Origin: Deltaproteobacteria bacterium
GTDB taxonomy: Bacteria > Myxococcota_A > UBA9160 > UBA4427
NCBI GenBank assembly: GCA_029261855.1
Contig: JAJDAN010000032.1
Location: 186,001 to 250,000, forward strand
DNA length: 64,000 nt
Direction: 5' to 3'
Position 1 is the first letter of the stretch. Each line of letters starts with the position of its first letter. Below are positions 8,113 through 16,495 of this stretch, in pieces. Both the position numbers and the translations under genes were made by a program. The notes under the pieces are model-generated. The model searched no databases and had not been told where the DNA came from. It saw only the letters and a program-made list of their open reading frames with translations.

Positions 8113-9321
8113 ATGAACGACTGGCTTCGAGACATCTTCCAGGATCGACCGGGTTGGATGAACGCCCTGTTGATCTTCAGCGGTTTCATGGCGTTCATCT
8201 ACATGCCGTGGGACATCTTCTGGAAGCCCGTCGCCGAAGACAAAGAAGTCTGGTTCGGCATCCTGTTCAGCGGCTGGGCGGCAAAGGTGATGGCCTTTCC
8301 GCACTGGTTCGTCTACGGCGCCGCGGTCTACGGCTTCCGCCGCCGGCGGCCCTGGATGCGGACCTGGGGTGCGGCGTACAGCGCGCAAGTCGCCTTCGGG
8401 ATGTTCGTCTGGACGGTGGTTTCCGTCGGCGGTCTCGTGGGTCTCATCGGTGGCATCCTCGCCGCGTCTCCCTTCGCGCTGGTGGCCTGGGGCTTCTGGA
8501 AGTCCGAGGATCACTTCGCGGGAGGCGTCGCGTCCCTGGCCGAGCGCTACGGCGAATGGGGGCTGGTGACGGGCGCGTCTTCCGGCATCGGCGCCGAGTT
8601 TGCCCGGGCGCTCGCCCGGCAGGGCGTGTCACTGGTCCTTACCGCCCGCCGCGAAGAAAGACTGCGCGGTCTGGCCGACGAGCTCGAGAAGCAGTTCAAC
8701 GTGGCGACCCGCACGGTGGCCGTGGACCTCGGCTCGTCGGACGGCCCCGAGCGTCTGGCCGACGCCGTGCGCGACCTCGAGATCGGCATCCTCGTGAACA
8801 ACGCGGGGGTCGGGTACGCGGGACGGCTCGACAAGCAGGAAACCGAGCGGCTGCAGAGCCTGGTTGCCGTGAACTGCAGCGCCCCGCTGGTGCTGACGAG
8901 TCGGCTCGTACCGGGCATGGTCGAACGCGGACGCGGGGCCGTGATCTTCACCGGGTCTGCGGCGGGCCACCAGCCGATTCCCTTCCACGCCGTCTACGCC
9001 GCCACCAAGGCGTTCGATCTGTTCCTCGGCGAGGCGCTCTTCGTCGAGCTGCGCGGCAAGGGAATCGACGTGCTGGTGCTCGAGCCCGGCCCGGTACAGA
9101 CCGAGTTCCAGGACGCCGCCGACGAAATCAGTCACGGCGGCGAGCCGGCCGCCGAGGTGGTGCGCGTGGCGCTCGACAGCCTGGGCGGCCCGCCTTCGGT
9201 GGTGCCCGGCTGGTTCAACTGGCTGCGGGCCAACTTCGCGCAGCGCATCGGGACGCGCCCGCTCACGGCGTACATCGCCCGGGGCTTCATGGAACCGCGC
9301 ACCCCGCCGGACATGCGCTAA
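8113..9321 (+). CDS. Membrane-anchored short-chain dehydrogenase/reductase
   Basis: The 402-residue protein has an N-terminal region of about 140 residues with three or four hydrophobic helices, then a complete SDR domain. The domain carries the NAD(P) motif VTGASSGIGAEFA near 155, the NNAGVGYAG motif near 233, the catalytic Ser in FTGSAAG near 280 and YAATKAFD near 296. A membrane anchor upstream of an SDR domain suggests a lipophilic substrate such as a sterol, polyprenol or long-chain ketone. The stop is followed by a short palindromic repeat. Confidence 0.86.
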   Translation: MNDWLRDIFQDRPGWMNALLIFSGFMAFIYMPWDIFWKPVAEDKEVWFGILFSGWAAKVMAFPHWFVYGAAVYGFRRRRPWMRTWGAAYSAQVAFGMFVWTVVSVGGLVGLIGGILAASPFALVAWGFWKSEDHFAGGVASLAERYGEWGLVTGASSGIGAEFARALARQGVSLVLTARREERLRGLADELEKQFNVATRTVAVDLGSSDGPERLADAVRDLEIGILVNNAGVGYAGRLDKQETERLQSLVAVNCSAPLVLTSRLVPGMVERGRGAVIFTGSAAGHQPIPFHAVYAATKAFDLFLGEALFVELRGKGIDVLVLEPGPVQTEFQDAADEISHGGEPAAEVVRVALDSLGGPPSVVPGWFNWLRANFAQRIGTRPLTAYIARGFMEPRTPPDMR

Positions 9322-9324
9322 CCG

Positions 9325-9352
9325 CAGCAAGCCGGAGCCTGCGGCTTCGGCC
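9325..9352. repeat. REP-like palindromic repeat, type A, copy 1
   Basis: It begins CAGCAAGCCGGAGCCTGC and can fold into a GC-rich hairpin. The same 28-base sequence with four changes occurs at 20671-20698, also just after a gene stop. It probably acts as a transcription-attenuating or REP-type element. Confidence 0.6.
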
Positions 9353-9369
9353 GGTTACGAGCGTGCGCG

Positions 9370-10272
9370 TCAGTCGAAGACCGAGAAGTACTCCGCGAAG
9401 AAGCGCGCCGGGTCGACTTCCAGCGCGACTTCGTGGGGACCGTCGGCCTGGGCCTCGAAGTGGGTCATCCCGGGCACCACGTCGCTCGCGAGCTCGACGC
9501 GGACCCGACCCCGGGTGAACCGACAGATGTCGTCGTCGAAGATCGTGGTGGCCGCCAGCGGGTCGTGGAACACGATCTCGTCGATGCCGCCTGCGAACCA
9601 CACCTCGGCGAAATCGAGCACCGGCTCGAGTAGCGGCACCTGGAAGCGCTCGCGCACCTCGTCCGCCTTCATCCTCACCTGGCAGGTCACGTCGAGACCA
9701 ACCGAACGGTGGACCGGCACCCGCTGCTCGTAGACGACGGCGGTGGCGAAGCGGTCCTGGATGGCGTTCCACTCGAGGGGCCCGACCTTGGGCAGGCGAT
9801 TGCTGAAGACGCCGCCCATCAGCACCAGTCGTTCGAGCATGCCGGCGGCCTCGGGGTCCGCGGCGAAGAGCGCGGCGACGTTCGTCATGGCGCCGATGGC
9901 GAGCAGGGTCACCTCGCCCGGGTGCGCGCGGATGGTGCGCCGCATCTGCTCGACGGCCTCGCCGGGCGGGAAGTCCTTCTGGTGCGGCCAACGGTCCAGC
10001 TTCTCGGCCTGCTTGGCCCGGGCCTGGTACCAGCGACCGCGCAGCAGGGGCTTCTCGCGGCCCGGGTAGATGGGCACGTCCTGACCGGCGATGCGGCAGA
10101 GCACCGAGGCCATGCGCGCGCGTAGCACGGCCTCTCCGGACACGGTGGTGACACCCATCAGCTCGCAGGCGGGGTTCGCGAGCAGATACGCGAGGCAGAC
10201 CGCGTCGTCGATGTCGGACCCGATGTCGGTGTCGAGCAGCACCTTCGTCCGAGCGGGGCTCGTGGCCGCCAC
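9370..10272 (-). CDS. Inosine/uridine-preferring nucleoside hydrolase
   Basis: The ~300-residue enzyme of the IUNH family splits ribonucleosides into base and ribose. The N-terminal [12 protein letters not shown] supplies the Ca2+-binding aspartates. The [12 protein letters not shown] segment near 120 and FHDPLAA near 240 are other family motifs. The start is either GTG 10272 or TTG 10278. The latter overlaps the stop of the upstream MBL gene by 4 bases, so the pair is translationally coupled. Confidence 0.9.
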   Translation of the reverse strand: MAATSPARTKVLLDTDIGSDIDDAVCLAYLLANPACELMGVTTVSGEAVLRARMASVLCRIAGQDVPIYPGREKPLLRGRWYQARAKQAEKLDRWPHQKDFPPGEAVEQMRRTIRAHPGEVTLLAIGAMTNVAALFAADPEAAGMLERLVLMGGVFSNRLPKVGPLEWNAIQDRFATAVVYEQRVPVHRSVGLDVTCQVRMKADEVRERFQVPLLEPVLDFAEVWFAGGIDEIVFHDPLAATTIFDDDICRFTRGRVRVELASDVVPGMTHFEAQADGPHEVALEVDPARFFAEYFSVFD

Positions 10273-10274
10273 AC

Positions 10275-11222
10275 TCAATGTTCCACTGCCAGATAGCGGC
10301 CCGGTTCGACCTCCTCGACGCGGTCCTGGGCGATCAGGCGATCGATGTGCATCCCCATGGAACGTCGCTCGACGATCTCCACCATGGGCGGCGCGGGGCC
10401 CGGCCGGTACACGAAGCGGTGGGCCGCGATCTCGTCGAGGGTATGCGGGTCTTCGAGGTAGGCGAGCAGCTCGCTCTCGCGCAGGGCGATCTTGGTCTCG
10501 AAGCGATCGAGGCGTTCTTCGAACGCGTCCCGCTCGAGGACGCCGATGTGATGGAAGGTCGCGTACCAGGCGGCGTCCAGGTCGCGCACCAGACGCAGGC
10601 TGTGCTCGAAGTCCAGCAGGTCCGACCAGGCGTCGCCGTAGTAGGGGCCGAAGCTCGAAAGCTCGATGTCCCCGAGATAGACGAGCCGCTCGTCGGGCGA
10701 TTCGTCGCCGCCCCACTGGACGACGAACGCACAGTGGCCCCGGGTGTGTCCGGGGGTGTGGACGGCGCGGATGGTCACGCCGCCGAGGTCGAAGACGTGT
10801 CCGTCGACGAAGGGCACCACGTCATCGCGCGACGCGTAGTGGAAGCTGTCGACGCAGGTCTGGCGCCAGATGGTCTCGATTTCGGCGGGCAGGCCGTAGA
10901 TCTCCATCAGGCCGTCGAGGGAGCGGAAGCCCAGGGCGTCCGCTTCGTGACAGTGCCAGGGCTTGTCGAGCCAGAGGTGGTTGCCGGCGATGTGGTCTTC
11001 GTGACAGTGGCTGTTGAGCACGCGGTCGACGGCGGGCAGGCGGTCCGCGCGCGCGACGGCGCCGAGTGCGGGGTCGATGATGACCGTCTCGCGCGTGCCG
11101 CGAACGAGCAGCGAGTTGCCGTCCGGATACTTGCCGCCTTCGTTGCCGAACAGCACGGTGACGGGACCGATCTCCCGGTCTTCCAGGGCTGCAGCGCTCG
11201 CGTCGGGCTGGACGTCTGCCAT
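10275..11222 (-). CDS. Metallo-beta-lactamase-fold hydrolase
   Basis: The 315-residue protein has the zinc motif HCHEDH at residues 71-76 and a further metal His in TPGHTRGH. The C-terminal third is a helical extension with a [16 protein letters not shown] segment, as in some lactonase/thioesterase-like MBL enzymes. Substrate unknown. It is first in a two-gene unit with the nucleoside hydrolase, which overlaps its stop. Confidence 0.85.
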   Translation of the reverse strand: MADVQPDASAAALEDREIGPVTVLFGNEGGKYPDGNSLLVRGTRETVIIDPALGAVARADRLPAVDRVLNSHCHEDHIAGNHLWLDKPWHCHEADALGFRSLDGLMEIYGLPAEIETIWRQTCVDSFHYASRDDVVPFVDGHVFDLGGVTIRAVHTPGHTRGHCAFVVQWGGDESPDERLVYLGDIELSSFGPYYGDAWSDLLDFEHSLRLVRDLDAAWYATFHHIGVLERDAFEERLDRFETKIALRESELLAYLEDPHTLDEIAAHRFVYRPGPAPPMVEIVERRSMGMHIDRLIAQDRVEEVEPGRYLAVEH

Positions 11223-11269
11223 GGGCGAGTAGGTTACCCTACGCCGCTCTTTCGGAGGACCCGCGGCGA

Positions 11270-11713
11270 ATGGCGAAGCAGGCGACGAGCTACTGGCTGA
11301 TGAAGTCCGAGCCCTTCAAGTACCCCTGGGCGCAGCTCGTGAAGGACAAGAAGACGTACTGGGACGGCGTCCGGAACTACGAGGCGCGCAACAATCTCGC
11401 GGCCATGCAGGTCGGCGACCTCGCGCTCTACTACCACTCGAACGAGGGCAAGGAGATCGTCGGCATCGCCAAGGTCGTGAAGACCGCGTACCCCGACCCG
11501 ACCACCGACGACGATCGCTGGGTGGTGGTGGACATCGCGCCGGTCATGCCCGTGAACGAGCCCGTCACCCTCGCCGACATCAAGGCCGAGCCGAAGCTCG
11601 CGGACATGGCGCTGATCCGGCGCGGGCGTCTGTCAGTGGTCCCCGTCACCGCGGCCGAGTTCAAGCAGGTGCTCGAGATGGCGAAGACGAAGCTGCCCGC
11701 CGGGAAGAAGTAG
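11270..11713 (+). CDS. EVE (PUA-like) domain protein
   Basis: The 147-residue protein is a single EVE domain of the Thy28/YTH-like fold, which binds modified bases in DNA or RNA. Diagnostic stretches are YWLMKSEP at the N-terminus, WDGVRNYEARNNL near 32 and YYHSNEGKEIVG near 55. It stands 8 bases before the nitroreductase GTG, so the two are probably co-transcribed. Confidence 0.93.
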   Translation: MAKQATSYWLMKSEPFKYPWAQLVKDKKTYWDGVRNYEARNNLAAMQVGDLALYYHSNEGKEIVGIAKVVKTAYPDPTTDDDRWVVVDIAPVMPVNEPVTLADIKAEPKLADMALIRRGRLSVVPVTAAEFKQVLEMAKTKLPAGKK

Positions 11714-11721
11714 GCGGCCGC

Positions 11722-12387
11722 GTGGACTCCGGCAGCGATAGCGAGCCCCTGGACATCGAAGCCCTGGGCGAGGACCTGAAGCTCCTCGAAGGCATCCGCA
11801 CCACCCGCGCGATCCGGCGGCTGAAGCCCGACCCGGTTCCGAAGGAGCTGATCCGCAAGGTGTGCGAGGCCGGCACCTTCGCGCCCAGCGGCGGCAACCG
11901 TCAGCCCTGGAAGTTCATCGCCGTGACCGACCCGGAACGCCGGGTCTGGGTGGCGGATCGCTATCGCAAGGTGTTCCGTTCCTACATCGCGCCTGCGCTC
12001 GAAGCCGCGAAAGCGCCGGACTATCCCGCCCGCAAGCGCCGCAATGCGCTGGCGGCCCTGCACCTGGCCGATCACCTGCACGAGGCGCCGGTGCACTTGT
12101 TCGTCGCCGGCTGGAAGCGCCGGGGCACGGAACAGAGCCAGGCGCTCTTCCCGGCAATCCAGAACATCCTGCTCGCGTGCCGCGCGGTGGGGCTGGGGGC
12201 GTCGCTCACGACCCTGCACACGTCCTTCCGCGACGAGCTCGACCCCTGGCTCGGACTGCCGCCGGAGATCCCGACCTGCGCGCTACTGCCCATCGGCTGG
12301 CCGATCGGCAGGTACGGAACGCCGCCGCGAGAGTCCGTGGACGAGAAGCTCTACTGGGACCGCTACGAAGGCGAAGACCCGGCTTGA
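11722..12387 (+). CDS. Nitroreductase-family FMN oxidoreductase
   Basis: This 221-residue flavoprotein carries the RTTRAIRRLKPDPV opening near residue 25 and the FMN-contacting FAPSGGNRQPWKF segment near 53. The later ACRAVGLGASLTTLH block near 154 is also typical of the nitroreductase/BluB-like fold. It has a GTG start 8 bases after the EVE gene. It is the last plus-strand gene before the minus-strand cassette block; its stop at 12387 marks the left chromosomal flank. Confidence 0.88.
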   Translation: MDSGSDSEPLDIEALGEDLKLLEGIRTTRAIRRLKPDPVPKELIRKVCEAGTFAPSGGNRQPWKFIAVTDPERRVWVADRYRKVFRSYIAPALEAAKAPDYPARKRRNALAALHLADHLHEAPVHLFVAGWKRRGTEQSQALFPAIQNILLACRAVGLGASLTTLHTSFRDELDPWLGLPPEIPTCALLPIGWPIGRYGTPPRESVDEKLYWDRYEGEDPA

Positions 12388-12574
12388 TCGCGACGCTTGG
12401 CGATGAGGCAAAGCGCGAGGTTGCGGAATCGTACCTCGCCGGCCAATGGATCCGGTGCTCGTGCTTGCACCGAGTGTGAGCACCAGGTGGTTGAACGCAC
12501 CTGAGATCGCCATCAGGCACGAAGCGATGCCGATTGCCCAGGTGACCCACGTTTTCTTCCGTTTCGATTCCGGC
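12388..12574. other. Gene-free remnant at the left edge of the cassette block
   Basis: It lies between the nitroreductase stop and the first attC-like sequence. On the minus strand one frame encodes a hydrophobic stretch (WVTWAIGIASCLMAISGAF) after a basic lead, but it has no clear start and runs into low-complexity sequence. It may be a decayed cassette gene. No full attC right half is visible here. Confidence 0.4.
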
Positions 12575-12608
12575 AACGATTCTCTCCGCTGCAGCAGCTT
12601 GTCATGCG
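12575..12608 (-). repeat. Truncated attC-like site 1, overlapping the GFA gene stop
   Basis: On the minus strand the sequence GACAAGCTGCTGCAGCGG follows the GFA stop directly. It matches the left half of attC sites: a degenerate R'' box ending in AC, the AAG spacer and a GCTGCAGCGG L''-type arm. The matching L'/R' half was not found, so this would be a truncated site at the end of the array. Confidence 0.5.
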
Positions 12609-13063
12609 GAGCTGGACTTTGCGGTGGCCCAAAGACCCCGAAGTTCTTCGATCTCGGGCTGCTCGTCGTATCGAGGCAACTCGTCTGAGGGCGGGCACCA
12701 CGGGACTGCCCGCTTTGCCCATACATGAGCAACGGGAATGATCGATGTGGGATCGTCGAGGGCGAGCAATTTGACTGCTCGAAACTCGGGAAAGTCGGCA
12801 CCGCCGCTGAACAGGTGGGTGCCACACGAAGCGCAGAACTCCCGGAAGGTGGCCGCGCCCGAGTTCGCGACTGCTTCGTGGCGCGCGGGCGTGCTCCGTG
12901 TCAGAACGACACCGCCAGGCGGAACCAGGGCAAGAGCCGCAAAGGGCGCCGCGTGAGGTTGCTGGCAACCGCGGCAGTGGCAGCAGACGGCCGAGAGCGG
13001 CTCCTCGCGTATCTCGAAGCGGACGGCCTCACAGAGATACCCACCAGGCAACGACCAAGCCAC
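12602..13063 (-). CDS. GFA/CENP-V-type zinc protein (cassette gene)
   Basis: The 153-residue protein is of the glutathione-dependent formaldehyde-activating (GFA) family. The CCHCRGCQ zinc motif and the later FCASCGTHLF motif are intact. In the first motif, usually GGCLCGAVRY, the first Cys is replaced by Tyr (GGYLCEAVRF), so one zinc site may be lost. GTG 13063 gives the family-typical N-terminus; upstream in-frame sequence runs into the preceding attC-like hairpin. The gene is on the minus strand, 24 bases after that site, and its stop merges with site 1, as expected for a compact cassette. Confidence 0.75.
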   Translation of the reverse strand: MAWSLPGGYLCEAVRFEIREEPLSAVCCHCRGCQQPHAAPFAALALVPPGGVVLTRSTPARHEAVANSGAATFREFCASCGTHLFSGGADFPEFRAVKLLALDDPTSIIPVAHVWAKRAVPWCPPSDELPRYDEQPEIEELRGLWATAKSSSA

Positions 13064-13086
13064 GATCCAGACCTCACTGCAACGAA

Positions 13087-13113
13087 CGCCGCCCAACGGC
13101 TTGTTGGGCGGCG
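13087..13113 (-). repeat. Collapsed attC-like hairpin, site 2
   Basis: It is a perfect 11-base inverted repeat (CGCCGCCCAAC / GTTGGGCGGCG) around a 5-base loop. The arms contain the exact attC core consensus boxes RYYYAAC and GTTRRRY. On the minus strand it reads GCCCAACAAGCCGTTGGGC, i.e. R'', the AAG spacer and then R' with almost nothing between. It lies between the 135-aa gene and the GFA gene, the place an attC should be. Confidence 0.6.
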
Positions 13114-13118
13114 AGGCA

Positions 13119-13526
13119 CTACCTCGGCTGAAGTTCCAACCGAACGGGCACGACACCTTCATCGCATGGCGCCAAGAAACGGACCCAGCGATCTGCGATT
13201 CCGTACTTCTCGCGGAGAAGTCGGTCTATCTCCGGATGCGGCCCCACGCTCGCATGGGCGCTATACCGCCGCGTCTCGCCGTGACGTTGGAGTTCGACTA
13301 CTGGATCGCCCCCGAACCGGGCGAGCCAGGCCTCGCCCCCGCTGTGGACCCACGGCGCCCCGTCGTAGTCGACTACCCACAGTCGGGTCTCGTGCCATTC
13401 TCCATTGTCGAGCGGCGTCCGAAGCGTGACGACTTCTCGGCCGATCTCGATCAGCGCGAGATGGCCCAGAACGAGTGTGGCCAGAAGCGCGAACACAATC
13501 GCGAGCGCGAGCACAAGCAGCTTCAT
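13119..13526 (-). CDS. Membrane-tethered split-barrel (DUF385/Ddn-like) protein, cassette gene
   Basis: The 135-residue protein has one N-terminal membrane helix (about residues 3-25). A domain like deazaflavin-dependent nitroreductases follows: LWVVDYDGAPWVHSGG near 49-64, a central VELQRHGETRRY strand near 77-88, and KYGIADRW near 107-114. Known relatives bind F420 or FMN/heme, but the ligand here is uncertain. The ATG is 20 bases after attC-like site 3 and the stop is 5 bases before site 2, so the gene fills its cassette. Confidence 0.65.
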   Translation of the reverse strand: MKLLVLALAIVFALLATLVLGHLALIEIGREVVTLRTPLDNGEWHETRLWVVDYDGAPWVHSGGEAWLARFGGDPVVELQRHGETRRYSAHASVGPHPEIDRLLREKYGIADRWVRFLAPCDEGVVPVRLELQPR

Positions 13527-13540
13527 CTCGCCTCTCGACG

Positions 13541-13606
13541 GATCTGCGTTTCAGCGGCCAGCAACAGCGCAGCTGTTGATGGTCCGACTGCAACGGCTTG
13601 TTACCC
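13541..13606 (-). repeat. attC-like site 3
   Basis: On the minus strand it reads GGGTAACAAGCCGTTGCAG, then a 20-odd-base stem-loop, then GGCCGCTGAAACGC. The GTTGCAG...CGG arm pairs with CCGCTGAAAC, leaving unpaired bases as in attC L''/L' arms. The R'' box (GGGTAAC) is imperfect and R' is degenerate. It sits between the 170-aa and 135-aa cassette genes. Confidence 0.6.
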
Positions 13607-14113
13607 GGCAGGTAGCTCCTCGCTCGTGAGATCTCCGCCAGTCTTCAGGTTGCGAATCCGCGCATCAATCTTGGACCTGAACGAATCTGAGTAGGCGATT
13701 CTCTGCCGGGACCACCAATCCTGCACGCTTGGCCTGCGGAGCCAATGAATCTCCAGCCGCTCTATTCGGTCGCGAACGCACTCGTCGTGTTCGGAGAAGT
13801 TCTCTGCATCCTCGAGCGACATGAACAGCTTGTGGAGGATCATTCCATATCGTTCAACTACTTTGGGATCTCGATCCTCTTCGACGTTGAAGCCTGCCGT
13901 CCATACCTCGAAGAGTTCCGCATCTTTAGCGACCTCGAAGATCACATCACTACATCGCTCGCCGACAGATTGATGAGCTTGCAGTCCGAGCAGGCGACTG
14001 TTCTCTTCCACTTGTCGCGTGTTGGAACGAACTTGGATTGCGAGATAGACCAACGTCACCACGACGCCGATCCCTCCGACAAAGTCACCGAGATTTCCGA
14101 GATTTTCCAGCAT
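13601..14113 (-). CDS. Single-helix membrane protein of a cassette-associated hypothetical family
   Basis: The 170-residue protein starts with a hydrophobic helix (GGIGVVVTLVYLAIQV, residues 13-28) followed by RSNTRQVEENSR. This layout is common among small integron-cassette and marine-bacterial hypothetical proteins. The rest is a soluble, acidic helical domain rich in Trp and Glu. No catalytic motif is visible. ATG 14113 lies 13 bases past the R' box of attC site 4. Codon use is visibly less GC-biased than in the flanking chromosome. Confidence 0.75.
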   Translation of the reverse strand: MLENLGNLGDFVGGIGVVVTLVYLAIQVRSNTRQVEENSRLLGLQAHQSVGERCSDVIFEVAKDAELFEVWTAGFNVEEDRDPKVVERYGMILHKLFMSLEDAENFSEHDECVRDRIERLEIHWLRRPSVQDWWSRQRIAYSDSFRSKIDARIRNLKTGGDLTSEELPAG

Positions 14114-14125
14114 TCACGTCCTGCC

Positions 14126-14261
14126 GCACAACGGCGCAGCGTCAACCGGCGTGGGGGCAGCGCCACCGGTGATGGCCGAGCCAGCAAAGGTTGATGCCAG
14201 GAGTCTACCAGAGCGATTGGAGTGCGGTGTTTCCACGCCCGCGTTCAACGTCTTGTTGGGT
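14126..14261 (-). repeat. attC-like site 4
   Basis: It is 136 bases. On the minus strand it starts with the exact R'' box ACCCAAC, then AAG and ACGTTGAACGCGGGCGTGG. It ends with CCACGCCGGTTGACGCTGCGCC and GTTGTGC (R', one mismatch to GTTRRRY). GGCGTGG and CCACGCC form a 7-base inner stem. R' is followed by GGC, as in site 5. Confidence 0.72.
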
Positions 14262-14428
14262 GGCTGTTCGCGACTGGAAAACACAGATCCCAGTCTCGCG
14301 TCGGGCTCGCTCGGTGCAAACCGTGCGACCTGACTCCCGTTGACCATCAGCCCGAGCGCCTGCGCGATGTTGCCATCACCGCAAGGACCTTCTCCGGCCG
14401 GTGCCCCAGTAGAAGACCCCGGAAGTCT
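14262..14428. other. Non-coding or decayed-coding tail of the NDT-HEAT cassette
   Basis: It lies between attC site 4 and the small coupled ORF. On the minus strand coding-like sequence continues in other frames: HLGWRFTVTETSGVFYWGTG, then GNIAQALGLMVNGSQVARF. This suggests a longer gene broken by frameshifts. No intact ORF is seen. Confidence 0.35.
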
Positions 14429-14601
14429 CAGTCACGGTGAACCGCCAGCCGAGGTGGTCCCGGAATGTGGACCGAGATCAGCTTCCTGGAGGAGGCGGAC
14501 TCGAGGTAGCAAGCGCCCTGGAAGCGTTCGAGCCGACCGGGTTCGATCGTCGAAGACGACTCGCCCTCGATCAGCTCCTCAGGTGTCAACACGGTGGTCA
14601 T
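14429..14601 (-). CDS. Small 57-residue ORF translationally coupled to the NDT-HEAT gene
   Basis: Its ATG (14601-14599) overlaps the TGA of the upstream gene as ATGA. The peptide starts MTTVLTPEELIEGESSS and contains QGACYLESASSRKLISVHI. It has no recognised domain. The 3' part looks frameshifted: after about codon 48 another frame gives a more protein-like continuation of about 27 residues. It may be a truncated partner or immunity gene, or just cassette debris. Confidence 0.4.
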
Positions 14602-16397
14602 GAGTTCGGAAGCACCTCAAGTAGCGCCCGAGCCTGCTTTCCCCTTTTGCTGCGCTTGGCTGCGAGCGGCTCCAGTAGCGGCCGGGCCAAGGCACCGACC
14701 CAGCCATGCGCATCTCCTGCACTCTGAACGATGAAATCGATCCGTGTACCGTCACCGAGCTTCGCAAGGCAAATCGCCGCCAACACCCTCTCGGAGAGAT
14801 CGGCCGTTGCTTCGGTCAGTATTCGCTCACAAGCTTCAACTGCTTTCTTTGATGGACACTGGGCGAAGTACGCGAACGCCCAGAGAGAACCCTTCTCTGA
14901 GGGCTCGGCGAAGCGCAGCACGAAATCCTCGACCCCCGGCGCACGTAGGTGCTGGAGCTGCCATACAACTTCGCCCTCAAGCACCGGATCACCGTCGACC
15001 AACGCAACAAGCCTGACTCCGTCTTCTGGAACAAGCACCTCGGCATCGCCGGTCACGTTGTCAATGAACGCCTCGATTGCCTCTCTTCCACGGCCCGCGA
15101 CTATTTCCCACGCCTCATCCCGCCGAACTAGTGGTCCAAATTCTCGCTTTCCGAGGTTCAGCCAAGCGGATGCTGCGGATCCAAGGACCTTTGGGTGGGG
15201 GTCAGCGCGAGCGAGCTGGAGGATCTTCTGAGCTGCCGGCTTCACGTGGTCGTGTATGCGGAGGTCGTATGACTCAAGGTGGCTGATCGCCTCGACTAGG
15301 CTCACGCGGTCGGCCACTGCCAAGCTCTCAAAAAATCCATCCTCAAGCCCGAGCGACAGAAGGGGCTCGCGACTGAATTCACCGTAGTTGCCGCGTACAA
15401 CGCGGAACATGTCGCGACGAACTTGGCCGTCTTGCGCCGAAACAGCCAGGTCTCTACAGAGGTCGATCGTCTCGTCCTGCGCTCGCGATGACAAGGCGGC
15501 AACTATCGTCCGGCGCAGGTCATCTGGAATAGCCTCTCTCAGTCTGTCGAGCAGGAAACGTTCGGAGCTGGTGTCTCGATGGATTGAATTGACGACTGCC
15601 TTCCGAACCGCGGAGTCGCCATCATCAAGAAATGGATACAGAAGTGGCGTGTTCGTCCTGTCAATGTGGGCTTGGAGGAACTCAAGCGCAGCCAACTTGA
15701 TCTCTACCGACTCGCTCTCGAGAAGGGAGAGCGCTAGCTGAATGTCCTCGGGAGGGACAAGCTTCTTCTTCCCACGTTGAGACTTAAGCGTCTCCGAGTG
15801 CTGGCGGAGCGCCGTGACGACCTTCCAAGGTTCGTCGGTCGAATCGACCGAGAGTGCGACGACCTGACTCTTGCTTGGCTTCTGGCGCTGTGCAGGAGAG
15901 AGGACAATGTACTCCTGGAGACTGTCCTTTCTCCCCCGGCGCAGGTCATTGGCCAATTGACGCAGAGTTTCCGTAAGGTGGTCCGCGAGGAATCCGCGTC
16001 CCGTCCTGCTGTTCGAGTAGACGAGACACCGAATGGCCTTTAGGTCGAAAGGGACATCCTCCATACTCTGGGTAATCATCACCACAGGCTTATGCTTGGC
16101 ATGAGCCAATCCGAGCTCGTAGAGGACATTCGGATTTCGCCCGGTCAAGTCCGCAACCAAGATGTGAGCGTCGTTAATCGACCTCCAGATATCAGCCATT
16201 ATTGGCCGCGGACCATAGAGTTCATCTGCGCGCAGACAGGTGAAGCCGGAAATAGCGCTGATCGCTGGCTGAATGGCGTTCTCGTAGAGTGCGTCAAAAT
16301 CGGAACTGAAGGGCATTAGGACGAAGCAGGATCTCTGGTCACTTGCTGTTGCTGATCGCGGGCGGGCTCGCTTTCTGGCCGTCTTCTTCGCCGTCAC
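14598..16397 (-). CDS. NDT/TIR-like domain fused to HEAT-like repeats; candidate defence effector (cassette gene)
   Basis: The protein has 599-601 residues. Numbered from the upstream TTG at 16403, residues ~25-135 form a nucleoside 2-deoxyribosyltransferase/TIR-like domain: CFVLMPFSSDFDALYE, DIWRSINDAHILVADLTG, then NPNVLYELGLAHA with candidate catalytic Glu96, and DVPFDLKAIRCLVY. Residues ~215-600 are helical HEAT/ARM-like repeats (for example VEIKLAALEFLQAHI). In known systems such N-domains cleave NAD+ or nucleotides and the repeat part senses a trigger. Here this is inference. GTG 16397 and TTG 16403 both have the AAGGAAGGGG Shine-Dalgarno just upstream. The gene lies between attC sites 5 and 4, has low G+C and is coupled to a small ORF. 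Confidence 0.8.
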   Translation of the reverse strand: MTAKKTARKRARPRSATASDQRSCFVLMPFSSDFDALYENAIQPAISAISGFTCLRADELYGPRPIMADIWRSINDAHILVADLTGRNPNVLYELGLAHAKHKPVVMITQSMEDVPFDLKAIRCLVYSNSRTGRGFLADHLTETLRQLANDLRRGRKDSLQEYIVLSPAQRQKPSKSQVVALSVDSTDEPWKVVTALRQHSETLKSQRGKKKLVPPEDIQLALSLLESESVEIKLAALEFLQAHIDRTNTPLLYPFLDDGDSAVRKAVVNSIHRDTSSERFLLDRLREAIPDDLRRTIVAALSSRAQDETIDLCRDLAVSAQDGQVRRDMFRVVRGNYGEFSREPLLSLGLEDGFFESLAVADRVSLVEAISHLESYDLRIHDHVKPAAQKILQLARADPHPKVLGSAASAWLNLGKREFGPLVRRDEAWEIVAGRGREAIEAFIDNVTGDAEVLVPEDGVRLVALVDGDPVLEGEVVWQLQHLRAPGVEDFVLRFAEPSEKGSLWAFAYFAQCPSKKAVEACERILTEATADLSERVLAAICLAKLGDGTRIDFIVQSAGDAHGWVGALARPLLEPLAAKRSKRGKQARALLEVLPNS

Positions 16398-16495
16398 ACT
16401 CAATCCCCTTCCTTAGATCCTCGAACCGCCTTCCCGCGCTCACGGTCTATCTGAAGCGACTGCGCATTCCCCTTGAGCTGTCGACCCTCGTTGCC

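Noticed and set aside
12388-12601. Possible small membrane-protein gene on the minus strand
   Set aside because: One hydrophobic stretch but no good start, no end near an attC site and a low-complexity tail; described as a remnant only.
12725-13429. Plus-strand ORFs across the cassette block
   Set aside because: They cross attC-like hairpins, show no domain and are antisense to better-supported genes.
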